Below are positions 9,159-18,928 of a DNA stretch of 64,000 nt, piece after piece. Under the pieces are notes generated by a model. That model ran no database searches, was not told where the DNA came from, and was given only the letters and a program-made list of their open reading frames with translations. A program made the position numbers and the translations under genes. Positions within the stretch are counted from its first letter, which is position 1. Each line of letters begins with the position of its first letter. Source of the stretch: Oceanipulchritudo sp049975345 (GTDB taxonomy: Bacteria > Verrucomicrobiota > Verrucomicrobiia > Opitutales > Oceanipulchritudinaceae); the NCBI GenBank assembly GCA_049975345.1, contig JBNGDP010000002.1:31667-95666 (forward strand). The letters are read 5' to 3'.

Positions 9159-11321
9159 ATGCCTGACAGCCACGATTACTTGCACGAGCGTTATCTCAGT
9201 CTGCACGACAGCCCGATGCAGCGGAAAATCCGCGAAATCGCCCCGATGCCCTTCGGGGTGGTCTTTCTTCCCTGGGCGGGAATGACCGAGGAGGAAATGC
9301 GGGAACAGTACCGGACCATGAAGCGCCTTGGATTCCACAACCTGAAGCAGACCATGCCGGCCCCCGGTTGGCCCAGGGAGCGGATCCTCGAGGTGGCCCT
9401 CGAGGAGGGCGTCATTCCCTTCTGGTATGGGGAAGGGGGCTGGGAAACAATCAACGATGCGCTGCTGGAAAGGCTGGGCATGGACAAATCCATGCCCATG
9501 AAGGAAATCCGAAGGGATCCCCGTATGCTCAACTACCAGAAGGAAGTCCTGCGCAAACGGATATCCCATGAGCCCATCAAGGCCGGAATGGTCGAGGGCC
9601 AGGTCCTGCAGGAGGCCGGCTTTACAAAGTACTCGGATACCGAGTTGCAACTGTTCAACGATCCCATCCTACGTGAGGAAGCCGTTCCCCTTTTCCAGGA
9701 GTGGTGTGTGCAGAAATACGGGACGATCGACAAGCTGGTGGAGGAATGGAACCAGAACGAGGTTGGAATCACGAACCAGCCCTACACTTCATGGGATGAT
9801 TTCAAATCAGACACCACCCTCACGCGTCACAACCGCAGGGAATACGGCTATATCCGCGATGTTCTCCGCTTCAAGGCGGATGTGACCATCGAGAAGATCC
9901 GCAAGCGCAACCGCCTGTCGAGGGAACGCGATCCCGAGGAGCCGACACGGGCCGGCGGGGAAATGGGGCTGTTCCTCCCGTTCGCCTGGCGGGGCACGGA
10001 CATGGAAGGAATCGCGGAAGCCATGAAGGAGTACGGATCCTTCTACCCCTCCCTGCACCTGGCGTGGCATTTCGAGGAAGTGAATTACGAGGTCGGTCCC
10101 TGCGTCTACATGCAGGCCAGCCTCTGCGTGGACTGGTTCAAGGGAGGCTGGTCGGCCACTTGGGAAAGCACGGGCGGACCCCAACAGTTTTCCGGGGGCA
10201 AGGGTTGGACCATCAAATCCCAGTGGGAGACGCCAGGCTATACGGTCAACGCCGGGACCATGACCCAGCTTCTTCTCTCCTACCTGGCCGCCGGCTTCAA
10301 GGGCGCCGGCCTCTGGTGCTGGGATTACCGGCGGGCCGGTTGGGAGGCCGGGGAATACGCGCTGCTCAACCGGAACAACCAGCCCGGTAAGCGCGCCATA
10401 CGCGCCGGACAGATCGCCCGGGCCGCGGAACGCCTCCGGGATGAGCTCTGGCAAGCGAGAAAGGAACCGTACGTGGGCGTCCTCGTGAACTGGGAAAACG
10501 AATGCATCTGGGCGGCGGCGGCGGTCCCGAATCGCGAGCATTTCAAGGATTACCCGGTCCATGCCCGCATCGGCGCCACCCGGGCCCTCATCTCCTCGAA
10601 CATACCCTGGGAGCATGTCACGCCGCACGACCTGGATGCCGGTCTCGCGCCGCGCTACCGGGTCCTGTACCTGCCGGCCCAGTTGAGCCTGCCCGAACGC
10701 CTGCTCGAGCAGCTGATCCAATACGTCGAGGCCGGCGGGCGGGTCCTTCTCGACGCCCCCGGCGGCTGGTTCGACCACAAGGGCCGGGTCCTTGAATCCC
10801 ATGAGGGCTCCCCGTTCGAACGGCTCTTCGGGGCAAGCATCGAGGATTTCCAGTACGGCAACAATGTCCCCTATGTGCTCGATGGCATCGACCGCAAGGA
10901 CTTCATCCTGGAGGTCAGGCCGACCCGCGCCGAGGTCCTTGCCCGCTTCGACAACGGGGTTCCCGCCGTGACCGAAAACAGGATTGGAAAGGGAACGGCC
11001 TCCATCCTCGGCTTTGCCGCCTCGCACCCGTTGTATCCACCAGGCAATGACAGGCTGGAAAGGGAACTGGCGGGCCTGGTCATGGGGCCTTATTCCTCCC
11101 CCTACGCCTGCGAGGGCGCACATGTCTACCGCCTGGCGGCTCCCGGGGCGGATCACTACTTCTTCATCAATGACGACGAGGAGAAGGAAGTGGTTCTCGA
11201 CACACGCGCGTACCGCTACCGCACAATCACGGATCCGGTCAGCGGGAAAACCCTTGAACCCGGAGCGCCCATCCTTCTCGAGGGCCACAGCGGGCGCTGG
11301 CTGCGCTTCGGGAAGGACTGA
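9159..11321 (+). CDS. GH42-like glycoside hydrolase (beta-galactosidase-type)
   Basis: This 720-aa protein has the GH42 layout: an N-terminal TIM barrel (FGVVFLPWAGMTEEEMREQY, then LGFHNLK), a trimerisation-like alpha/beta domain from about residue 430 (YVGVLVNWEN) and a small C-terminal beta domain. The segment KYGTIDKLVEEWNQ is typical of the region just after the acid/base residue in GH42. At the acid/base position itself (about residue 167) the sequence is FNDP, with Asp in place of the usual Asn-Glu. The Glu in TWESTGGPQQ (about 336) fits the nucleophile. There is no signal peptide, so it probably acts in the cytoplasm on imported oligosaccharides. The substrate is uncertain. It converges with the secreted protein at 11333 with 11 bp between them. 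Confidence 0.78.
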   Translation: MPDSHDYLHERYLSLHDSPMQRKIREIAPMPFGVVFLPWAGMTEEEMREQYRTMKRLGFHNLKQTMPAPGWPRERILEVALEEGVIPFWYGEGGWETINDALLERLGMDKSMPMKEIRRDPRMLNYQKEVLRKRISHEPIKAGMVEGQVLQEAGFTKYSDTELQLFNDPILREEAVPLFQEWCVQKYGTIDKLVEEWNQNEVGITNQPYTSWDDFKSDTTLTRHNRREYGYIRDVLRFKADVTIEKIRKRNRLSRERDPEEPTRAGGEMGLFLPFAWRGTDMEGIAEAMKEYGSFYPSLHLAWHFEEVNYEVGPCVYMQASLCVDWFKGGWSATWESTGGPQQFSGGKGWTIKSQWETPGYTVNAGTMTQLLLSYLAAGFKGAGLWCWDYRRAGWEAGEYALLNRNNQPGKRAIRAGQIARAAERLRDELWQARKEPYVGVLVNWENECIWAAAAVPNREHFKDYPVHARIGATRALISSNIPWEHVTPHDLDAGLAPRYRVLYLPAQLSLPERLLEQLIQYVEAGGRVLLDAPGGWFDHKGRVLESHEGSPFERLFGASIEDFQYGNNVPYVLDGIDRKDFILEVRPTRAEVLARFDNGVPAVTENRIGKGTASILGFAASHPLYPPGNDRLERELAGLVMGPYSSPYACEGAHVYRLAAPGADHYFFINDDEEKEVVLDTRAYRYRTITDPVSGKTLEPGAPILLEGHSGRWLRFGKD

Positions 11322-11332
11322 CGCCCGCGACA

Positions 11333-14300
11333 CTACTCCACCTGGATCCGGAAGAAGACCTTGTCGTCCGCGCCGGCCGGCACCTGCGCCCGGAACCAGA
11401 TCCTGGCGGGATCCTCCGCGACAACCTGCAGTTGCGCGCTGGTGACCTGGTTCCACGGCCCGGCCTGGCCGAGGTCATGGCTGTAGCCGACGGACCATGA
11501 CACGCCGTCCAACCCCTTGGCCACGGGGAATTCGAGCACACCGGTTCCGCCGGCGATGTCCACGGACTCCTGCGCCGGATCCGGCGTCAGCGGATCCAGC
11601 CCGAGAAGCATGTCGAAAATGTTCAGATAGGCGTCCCCGTCGGCGTTCGCCAATTCACCCGGTTCCGGGCTGCCGGCAAGGAAAGTGGCGCTCCAGTTGG
11701 CGTAGGTCGCGGCCTCCAGCAGGGAGAAATCGACATAATCCAGGTTGAATCCGGAATTCTCCACGTAGGCCCGCAGGATGTAGTGGCCCGCCGGCAGGTA
11801 AATCCCGGAAAGGGTGTGCAGCTGATACGTGCTCCATGCCCCCGTGTTGGCGAAGACCACCGCCGGGGCGATGTTCAACCCGTCCAGTTGGAGGGAGAGG
11901 CTGCCTGTGGAATACGGCGAGGCGTAGGCGACATCCACGTCGTAGAGTCCGGCCTGGTCGATACGTATGGTGTATTCCATCCATTCCCCGTTGTCGATCC
12001 AGCCGATGGTCACGCCGGTCCCGCCCCCTCCCATGTCGACGGAATCCGGGTAACGGTAATCGGAGCTGCCTTCGTTGCCGCCGGTGGTGTCGTAATAGGC
12101 CCCCGGATTGTAGTCCTCAAACTCGATACGACCGGGGATGGGCCAGGGCAGCCCGTCCACGCTGAAGGTGCCCGGGAAAGCGGTCGTCAAGGTCACCCCG
12201 CTTGTTTCGGCCCATGCGGAGTCACCGATGTTGTTCCACGCCCGCACACGGTAATGGCGGACGGAACCGGCGCTCAGGCCGCTGTCCATGGCGGTGGTGA
12301 CGGAAGCGGGATACTCCCCAAGGAGCACCCACGGATCAAGGGGATCATCCCGCCACTCCACCCGGAATCCGAAGGCGATTCCTGTGCCCGGTATCCAATC
12401 CAGTTTCATGGCGGTGGTGTTGACGGCGCGCGCCTTGAAACCCACCGGCGCACCCGGAACCGTCGAGGCGGTCGGATAGGTCGTTTCCGTGGCGGTGTTG
12501 CTCGGATCGCTGGACCCGTGGATGTTGGTCGCGATGACCCGGTAGTCGTATTCCGTTCCCCCGGCAAGTCCGCTGTCGCGATAATTCAATACGGACACGT
12601 CGACGGAATCGACCAGGCCCCATGACCCGGACCCCGCGGGGGAACGCTCAATGTCAAAACCGTCCGCATTCACGGCGGGGTTCTCCCAAGTGAGATCGAT
12701 CTCTGTATCCGAAACCGCCACGGCCTGCAGGTTGGCGGGCGCACTGTTGGGTACATCCTCCACAAATAGTTCCACGGGATCCGAGACAAGCACCGCCCCG
12801 TCCGCGTCCCAGACCTTGGCCGTGAGGGAATAAACCCCGAAGGGAACGCCGGTCCAGGTGTAGGTGTACGGGGCCAATCCGTCGGCATCCATGCCAAGGT
12901 AAGTCCCTCCCGAGTAGAATTCGACGCGGTCGATGGCCGCCGAACCGGGGGTTACCTGCGCGGTCAGGGCCAGGTCTTCCGGGGCAAGGTAGCTTCCCAA
13001 CGGATCCGGCCCGGTCAGTTCGACTGCCGGCGGACTGGGGAACGATGGCGCTTCCTCAACAAGGAGGGCCGTGTAGGGATCGAACCCCCCGGCCTGCTCC
13101 GGTTGCTCGATCTTGGCCGACCAAAGGGCCCGCGTTCCGTCGGAAACATACTGGTACGTGTAGGGCGGGTTCTCGTCGGTGTGCATCAGGGTCTTGTGGC
13201 GGTAGAATGTCACACGCTCCACGGTCACCGACGGCGTCTCGACCAGAACGGTGAAGTTCGCCGTCTCCCCGGAGAGCATTTCGTCCGGATCGGTGTCCGC
13301 GAAGAGGAGCCCCTCCGCCGGCGGGTCGATGGCCACCGCACCGGTACGCACGTCGACCGTCGCCGGGGTCACTCCGTCCTTCTTCGTGTTGCCGGAATGG
13401 ACCGCGTGATCCTCGATTTCCAGCGTCCCGTCCATGAGGTTGTCGTAAACATCAGCGGAGAGAACCCCGGGTGAATAATAATCGGCGCGAATGGAAATCC
13501 CCTTGTCCACGATATTGTTGCGGACAATGACGTTGTACATTGGAAAGTCATTGTTGTTTGTGTCCGACTCGACCTGGATATAGGCCGGGCTGATCAGCGT
13601 ATTGCCTTCAATCAACACATTCCGCGTGTAGGGCATCTTGTAGATGCCGATGTAGGCGTTCACGGTATTGTTGCGGATGATGACGTTGTCGATCGTCGTG
13701 CCATGCACTTCCTGGTGCAGGATGCCCTCCCCGTCGACGCTGGAGTACGGCCCCCCGTTCAAGAGGTGACGAAAGACCTCGATCTCGTTGCCCTCGATCA
13801 GGACATCATGCCCGCGCCAGTCGATCCCCCGGTTCTCCAGGGTGGCGGAGTTGCTGACCCGCTTCTCCCCGTTCGGATCATACCAGCGGGTCTTTCCCTG
13901 GCGGTCTTTCATGACATTGTCCTTCACGACGAGGCCCCGCCCGGAGCAGTCCACTTTCACCCGCATGGTGGTGTAGATCCAGTTGTCACGGATCACCGCC
14001 CCGCTGTAGAACAGGTTCGGCTGAACCCAGGGAGGGGCGCCCCATTCACCGGTGCTCCCCTGCACGTTGATGCCGTAATGGTCGGTGTATTCGAAAACAT
14101 ACGGTTCGCCGGAAATCTCCTCCAGGGTCTTCCATACCGTCCCGTCCTTGATCAGGTATCCCGGCTCCTCGAAATCATCGATTTCAAGGCTGGCGAGGTC
14201 GGCCGGCGCCCCGGTCATGTCCTTCCCGTCATCCTGCCGGTGCAGCCAGTAGTGCGCGTCGTTCACCATGCAGTTCGCCACCAGCACATTCCGGTAGGCA

Positions 14301-14965
14301 GAGGCGGAGATATTGGACGCAAAACGGTATGGGTGGATCTGCCAGTCGTTTTGCTCCGGTGTGGGCACAGTCCATGGTTGTGGCGAGGCGACGTTGTTGG
14401 AACGCACCCCGAGAATGACCACGTTCTCGCTGTTTGTACCGCCCCCGCCGGCGGAAATGGACGCCCGGTTCACATCCAGGTTCACCAGGCCGACATTGAT
14501 CCCGCTCCCGCTCGCCATGCCGATCCCCTTGAAGGCCGTGTCCCATGGGGTGCCCGTGCCGGATGCCACAAAATTGAATTTCGGGAAAATCAGCCGGGAA
14601 GGCGGGCGGTAATCCGGATCGGTGGCATCGGCGATCACCGGATCCGCTCCCCGCAGTACCACGTTGTCCACCAGTCCAATGCTCTCGGTGAATACGTAAT
14701 CCCCCGCCGGAAAGTACAGGACCCCGCCCCCGAGGGCGATTAGGGCATCCCGGGCGGACAAAAATGCGGCATCGTTCGGATTATTTCCGACGTTATCCCC
14801 GCCGTGGTTCATGATATTTACAACTTGCGTCCATTGAATCTCGCCAGACCAGGGATAGAGGCCGGGATAGCGCGTCTCGACCGGGTTGTCGGTCGGTTGG
14901 GCAGAAAGGTTTCCCGCGATCAAGCAGGGCACAAGGAGGAATAGGGAATGGGAATATTTCATCAT
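11333..14965 (-). CDS. Secreted multidomain pectate-lyase-like protein with FN3 and CBM6 domains
   Basis: This exported protein of about 1210 aa starts at MMKYSHSLFLLVPCLIAG, a clear signal peptide; the frame upstream to 15109 is read-through of the promoter region. Residues about 60-560 form a right-handed beta-helix of the Pectate_lyase_3 type (LGGGVLYFPAGDYVF, then many VIVRNN/VLIEGN coils). A bacterial Ig-like domain follows at about 640-735, two fibronectin III domains at about 742-825 and 835-925, and a CBM6-like domain at about 935-1088 (RIEFEDYNPGAYYDTTGGN). A short NADGDAYLNIFDMLLGLDPL segment and a C-terminal beta region typical of verrucomicrobial secreted proteins end the chain. 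It probably binds and cuts or remodels an extracellular polysaccharide. It is divergent from the GH42 gene across 86 bp. Confidence 0.82.
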   Translation of the reverse strand: MMKYSHSLFLLVPCLIAGNLSAQPTDNPVETRYPGLYPWSGEIQWTQVVNIMNHGGDNVGNNPNDAAFLSARDALIALGGGVLYFPAGDYVFTESIGLVDNVVLRGADPVIADATDPDYRPPSRLIFPKFNFVASGTGTPWDTAFKGIGMASGSGINVGLVNLDVNRASISAGGGGTNSENVVILGVRSNNVASPQPWTVPTPEQNDWQIHPYRFASNISASAYRNVLVANCMVNDAHYWLHRQDDGKDMTGAPADLASLEIDDFEEPGYLIKDGTVWKTLEEISGEPYVFEYTDHYGINVQGSTGEWGAPPWVQPNLFYSGAVIRDNWIYTTMRVKVDCSGRGLVVKDNVMKDRQGKTRWYDPNGEKRVSNSATLENRGIDWRGHDVLIEGNEIEVFRHLLNGGPYSSVDGEGILHQEVHGTTIDNVIIRNNTVNAYIGIYKMPYTRNVLIEGNTLISPAYIQVESDTNNNDFPMYNVIVRNNIVDKGISIRADYYSPGVLSADVYDNLMDGTLEIEDHAVHSGNTKKDGVTPATVDVRTGAVAIDPPAEGLLFADTDPDEMLSGETANFTVLVETPSVTVERVTFYRHKTLMHTDENPPYTYQYVSDGTRALWSAKIEQPEQAGGFDPYTALLVEEAPSFPSPPAVELTGPDPLGSYLAPEDLALTAQVTPGSAAIDRVEFYSGGTYLGMDADGLAPYTYTWTGVPFGVYSLTAKVWDADGAVLVSDPVELFVEDVPNSAPANLQAVAVSDTEIDLTWENPAVNADGFDIERSPAGSGSWGLVDSVDVSVLNYRDSGLAGGTEYDYRVIATNIHGSSDPSNTATETTYPTASTVPGAPVGFKARAVNTTAMKLDWIPGTGIAFGFRVEWRDDPLDPWVLLGEYPASVTTAMDSGLSAGSVRHYRVRAWNNIGDSAWAETSGVTLTTAFPGTFSVDGLPWPIPGRIEFEDYNPGAYYDTTGGNEGSSDYRYPDSVDMGGGGTGVTIGWIDNGEWMEYTIRIDQAGLYDVDVAYASPYSTGSLSLQLDGLNIAPAVVFANTGAWSTYQLHTLSGIYLPAGHYILRAYVENSGFNLDYVDFSLLEAATYANWSATFLAGSPEPGELANADGDAYLNIFDMLLGLDPLTPDPAQESVDIAGGTGVLEFPVAKGLDGVSWSVGYSHDLGQAGPWNQVTSAQLQVVAEDPARIWFRAQVPAGADDKVFFRIQVE

Positions 14966-15051
14966 CACAGGATAGCAGGAGTTGATGGGTAAGACAAATT
15001 GCGTAATAAAAGTTCCCCTCCTTGACAAAGAAAATCGTCTGCCCGAAAACC

Positions 15052-17058
15052 ATGAGCATGGACGATCAATTTCACCTGGGAGCGAGCTGGTATCCGGAGA
15101 TGTGGCCACCGGAGGAATGGCCGAAGGACATCGCCCGGATGCGGGAAGTTGGCTTCACCCTGATCCGCCTCTTTGAATTCGCATGGAAGCGCTTCGAGCC
15201 CCGGGAAGGGGAATTTGATTTTGCCTGGGCGCGGGAGATCCTGGACCAGCTCCATGCAGCCGGCATCCGGGCCATGCTGGGCACCCCCACGGCGGCCCCT
15301 CCGGCCTGGCTTACCAGTGCATACCCGGAAGTGCTGCAAATGCACGCGGACGGCACACGCAAGACCCACGGCAAGCGCAAGCATTACAACCATCATTCAT
15401 CAAAATACCGTGCATTCGCCCGGCGGATCGCGGCGAAAATGGCGGAGGAACTGGGGAACCACCCGGCGGTGCACAGCTGGCAGATCGACAACGAGATGTC
15501 GGGCTTCGATTACGGGCCGGAGACCAGGGAAAAATTCCATGCCTGGCTGGAGGAAAAGTACGGCGACATCGAAAACCTGAACCGCACCTGGGGCCTGGAT
15601 TTCTGGTCGCAGGCCTACGACCGCTTTGAACAGGTTCCGTTATGCACCGCCTCGGTCGGTTCCATCGCCGTGCCCGAACGCCACCATCCCTCGCTGATCA
15701 TGGCGATCGCCCGTTTTCAGAATGAAGCCTGGACGATTTTCATCAGGGAACAAGTGGAGGAAATCCGCAAACATTGTCACCACCCGATCACGACAAACAT
15801 GACCGGCTTCATCGGGCAGATGGACTGGCCGGCGCACTTCCGGGTTCTCGACCGTTCGGGAACCAGCCTTTACGCGGATCTTTCCCACATTCATATCAAC
15901 TACAGCAAGATGGACCGCTTGCGGGCGGAAAAGCCCCACCCTTTCTGGATGCTGGAGACCGCCCCCAACTGGTCCGGTGGCGGCCCAGTCTGGAATATCC
16001 ACCATGACCACAACGGCGTCCGCGCCGTCACCTGGATGACCATGTTTCTGGGAGGAAGCATGGTCCTGTACTGGCAATGGCGCAGCCACTGGGCCGGACA
16101 GGAGATGCAGCATGGAACCTGCGTGGGCCAGACCGGCCAATGGATGCCGGGTAAGGAGACCTGGGCCCGTCTGGCTTCCGAGTTCAAGGAGCATGGTGAA
16201 TGGCTGCTGGCCCATCCGGCCCAACGGGGACCCATTGCCATCATGGCCAATTGCGAAAACGCCTGGCTCTTTTCCATCGACCCGGTCGATCCGGAAAACC
16301 AGTATGCCAAGCGCATCCTCGAGGATTACTACATGCCGCTCAAGCGGTCCCACTACCACCGCGACATCATCGACGAACAGGCCGGCCTCTCCCCGTACCG
16401 TCTTCTCATCTGTCCGCACATGTCCATCCTGCGGGAGGAGACCCGGGAAGCCCTGGAAGAATGGGTCCGCGAAGGCGGGCGCTTGCTGCTCGGGCCGCTG
16501 GTCGGGACGCGCTCCGTGGAAATGACCGCGTGGACGGACCGGACCTTCGGGGGGCTCGAGGACCTGATGGGAGCCGATGGCGCCATACGGTTCACCCCCC
16601 ATTGGGTCGAGGACACGATCGACGTCGAATTCAGCGACGCAACCCGCTGCCATCCGAAGTTCTGGTGCGAGGGATTCTCGCCCCGGGAGGGAACCGAAGT
16701 ACTCGCCACCTACCGGGGCGGTTACGGGGATGGGCACCCGGCCGTGGTTTCCCGCTCTCTCGGGAAGGGACGCATCATCACGGTGGGCTGTCCCCTTGAG
16801 GAGACGGCTTATCTTGCCCTGGTCCGCAGCCTCGCCGCCGAGGCGGGGGTCCATCCGGTTGTCGAGGGAAGCGAACGGGTCCTGGCCTGTCCCCGTGTGG
16901 ACACGGAAGGGAAGGTCGTGGCCATCGGACTGGTCAACACCGTCAAGGAGAGACAGGCCATACGGCTTCCCATGGCCGGAACCGATCTGCTCAATGGGGA
17001 ATCCACAGGCGAGGATATTCATTTGAACCCCCTTGAAGTGAAAATCATAACCTTCTAG
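15052..17058 (+). CDS. GH42 beta-galactosidase
   Basis: This is a canonical cytoplasmic GH42 enzyme of about 668 aa that hydrolyses terminal beta-galactosides. The barrel begins HLGASWYPEMWPPEEW and continues with MREVGFTLIRLFEFAW. The acid/base Glu lies in WQIDNE near residue 148 and the nucleophile Glu in FWMLETAPNWSG near 302. EEKYGDIENLNRTWG follows the acid/base as expected. The trimerisation domain and a small beta C-domain end the protein. I preferred the ATG at 15052 (MSMDDQFHLG) over the TTG at 15022, because that TTG sits in the divergent promoter region and the fold starts just after 15052. The heparinase-like gene follows after 9 bp, so the two form an operon. Confidence 0.92.
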   Translation: MSMDDQFHLGASWYPEMWPPEEWPKDIARMREVGFTLIRLFEFAWKRFEPREGEFDFAWAREILDQLHAAGIRAMLGTPTAAPPAWLTSAYPEVLQMHADGTRKTHGKRKHYNHHSSKYRAFARRIAAKMAEELGNHPAVHSWQIDNEMSGFDYGPETREKFHAWLEEKYGDIENLNRTWGLDFWSQAYDRFEQVPLCTASVGSIAVPERHHPSLIMAIARFQNEAWTIFIREQVEEIRKHCHHPITTNMTGFIGQMDWPAHFRVLDRSGTSLYADLSHIHINYSKMDRLRAEKPHPFWMLETAPNWSGGGPVWNIHHDHNGVRAVTWMTMFLGGSMVLYWQWRSHWAGQEMQHGTCVGQTGQWMPGKETWARLASEFKEHGEWLLAHPAQRGPIAIMANCENAWLFSIDPVDPENQYAKRILEDYYMPLKRSHYHRDIIDEQAGLSPYRLLICPHMSILREETREALEEWVREGGRLLLGPLVGTRSVEMTAWTDRTFGGLEDLMGADGAIRFTPHWVEDTIDVEFSDATRCHPKFWCEGFSPREGTEVLATYRGGYGDGHPAVVSRSLGKGRIITVGCPLEETAYLALVRSLAAEAGVHPVVEGSERVLACPRVDTEGKVVAIGLVNTVKERQAIRLPMAGTDLLNGESTGEDIHLNPLEVKIITF

Positions 17059-17067
17059 CCTCTCCTT

Positions 17068-18924
17068 ATGCCAAAGCTGTTTATCGCCCCGAACCGCCAC
17101 GCGGAATGGCTGGACCAGATCCGGGCAAAGGAGCCCACCGCCCTTGCCATGCTTGCGCACATGCGTGCGCTCTCCGCCGGTCCGGACCATTCCGCCATGC
17201 AGGGTCCCGATGGGGTCAAGAGCGAAATCGACTGTGCCCTTGCGGGGATGGCTCTGGCCTGGTTTGATCAGGACGCCGGCGCCGCCGGGCATGCCCGGCG
17301 GGAAGTGCTGGAGTGCCTCGATAAGATCCATAAATCCGATCTGGGAAAGGCGGCCACCAGCCTCACGGCCGTGCTGGCATGGGAGTTCGGCAGGGACCTC
17401 TGGGAGGAAACCGAGCGGAAGGACTTCGCCGCAACCATACAAGACATCGCCCGTTCCTTTCTGGAAATCAGCGCGGGCAATCCCCACTCCGTCACCAACA
17501 ACTGGTGGATGCTCAGCCATGGCGGCTGCCTGCTGGCCTGCATGGCCGTGGATGGGGAAGCGGGCCCCGATGGAAAGATCGACCTTGGCGACTTGAAGCA
17601 ATGGGCCCTCGGCCGCTTCAAGGCCTTCTGCGGACACTTCGGATCGGCCGGCCTCTACCATGAGGGCAGCGGATACATCACCTACACCCTCAGCATGCTG
17701 ATGCCGGTGGTCTATGCCGTTGAGAAGCACCTGGACCCGGATTTCCTCAAGGAGTTTCCCCAGCTGCGCCGGAGCATCCCCAGCATTCTGGTCGGTTGTG
17801 CGGCCTTCGAGCACAAGGACAGCGGGGCCGATGATCCCGTTTTCGGCGCCTCGCTGCAATGGAATGACGCCGGGCGGTCCTGCCTCGGGATCAATCCCTT
17901 TATTCCCGGCATGGCCCTCGCACCCCCGGAATGGAGGGGCGCCCTGCGCGCGGTGTTCGACCGGCTCCTGGGGATCAAGGGCCGCAATGCATGGACCTGC
18001 CCCTACCGGGGGTTCGGCCTTGCCGTGGCCCTGTATCCATTTTCCACGACATCGGCTGATCCGGACGGGATCCTCCCCCGCCATGTTCTCGACCAGCGCC
18101 AGGGCCTCGGCCTGTGGAGAAGCGCGTGGGGGGGAGGCGATGAATCCGTGTTCGGATGGTATGCGCGTTCCGTCCACCCGGGCGGCCACAGCCAGGATGA
18201 CGCCGCCTCCATCCGCCTCATGGCCCTCGGGCGGACCTGGATCTGCGGCGGGGGACAGGCCCGCGGAAAAGCCGAATGGCAGAGCATCTTCACACAGGCC
18301 GCTTCCGGGGACCGGCCCACCCCGGCTCCACTCGCCCATGTCAGCACAATCGATGTCCGGGATTCCGGCGGCGTGGTCGGAATGGATACGCGCAAGTGCT
18401 GCGGGGCCTACGGGGAGCGGTACCTTTCATGGCGTTCCGATACCGGACACCCCTTCTGCCTGGCCATGCTGGACCTGCTGGATGAACACCGGGAACCGCC
18501 CCTTGACTGGCAGTGGAACCTCTCCTTCCCGCGTGAACTGGAAACCACCATCCATGAAGACGGGTTGGGGTTCACCCTCCTCGACCCGGAACGGGGAAGA
18601 CTCACCGGACGGTTTCTCATCGACGCCCCGTCCAGCCTGGAGTCCCTCCAGATGCCCGGTTCCAGCAGGACCTACAGCGGGGGAAAGACCATTCAGTATC
18701 CGGGGGATCGATACATCCGCGCCGCCTTTCCCGCCTGCCGGCAGGGTCGCATCCTCGTGGGGATCGTCGTCAGTAAAGAAGAGGTCGAGATCCGCTTCGC
18801 GGACAATTCCATCCTGCTGAATGGAAAACCGTGGAAGGATCCCTTTTTCCCGGCCATACTCAAGTCGGTCGACCTCGCACAAAGCCCCCCGAACCGGATG
18901 AGGAATCCGGCCGGGTGCCCGTGA
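17068..18924 (+). CDS. Heparinase II/III-family-like polysaccharide lyase
   Basis: This 618-aa protein has an all-helical N-terminal half and a beta-rich C-terminal half, as in heparinase II/III-type lyases. Matching landmarks are NNWWMLSHGGCLLACMAV near residue 145, the tyrosine-containing YHEGSGYITYTLSML near 200, and GGHSQDDAASIRLMALGR near 373, which corresponds to the conserved H-x-D-x-S-F/I segment of the beta-sandwich. No signal peptide is evident, so a cytoplasmic or oligosaccharide-level role is likely. Its place behind GH42 suggests that the two act on the same glycan, probably uronate-containing. Family assignment is from motif order only. Its 3' end lies 4 bp from the convergent OPT-like gene. 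Confidence 0.68.
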   Translation: MPKLFIAPNRHAEWLDQIRAKEPTALAMLAHMRALSAGPDHSAMQGPDGVKSEIDCALAGMALAWFDQDAGAAGHARREVLECLDKIHKSDLGKAATSLTAVLAWEFGRDLWEETERKDFAATIQDIARSFLEISAGNPHSVTNNWWMLSHGGCLLACMAVDGEAGPDGKIDLGDLKQWALGRFKAFCGHFGSAGLYHEGSGYITYTLSMLMPVVYAVEKHLDPDFLKEFPQLRRSIPSILVGCAAFEHKDSGADDPVFGASLQWNDAGRSCLGINPFIPGMALAPPEWRGALRAVFDRLLGIKGRNAWTCPYRGFGLAVALYPFSTTSADPDGILPRHVLDQRQGLGLWRSAWGGGDESVFGWYARSVHPGGHSQDDAASIRLMALGRTWICGGGQARGKAEWQSIFTQAASGDRPTPAPLAHVSTIDVRDSGGVVGMDTRKCCGAYGERYLSWRSDTGHPFCLAMLDLLDEHREPPLDWQWNLSFPRELETTIHEDGLGFTLLDPERGRLTGRFLIDAPSSLESLQMPGSSRTYSGGKTIQYPGDRYIRAAFPACRQGRILVGIVVSKEEVEIRFADNSILLNGKPWKDPFFPAILKSVDLAQSPPNRMRNPAGCP

Positions 18925-18928
18925 CACT

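Noticed and set aside
15022..15027. TTGACA resembling a -35 box before the GH42 gene
   Set aside because: No -10 box fits between it and the start at 15052; the spacing would place transcription inside the gene.
15640..18339. 899-codon open frame on the minus strand
   Set aside because: It spans two well-supported plus-strand genes (GH42 and the heparinase-like lyase) in antisense and has no recognisable motif.
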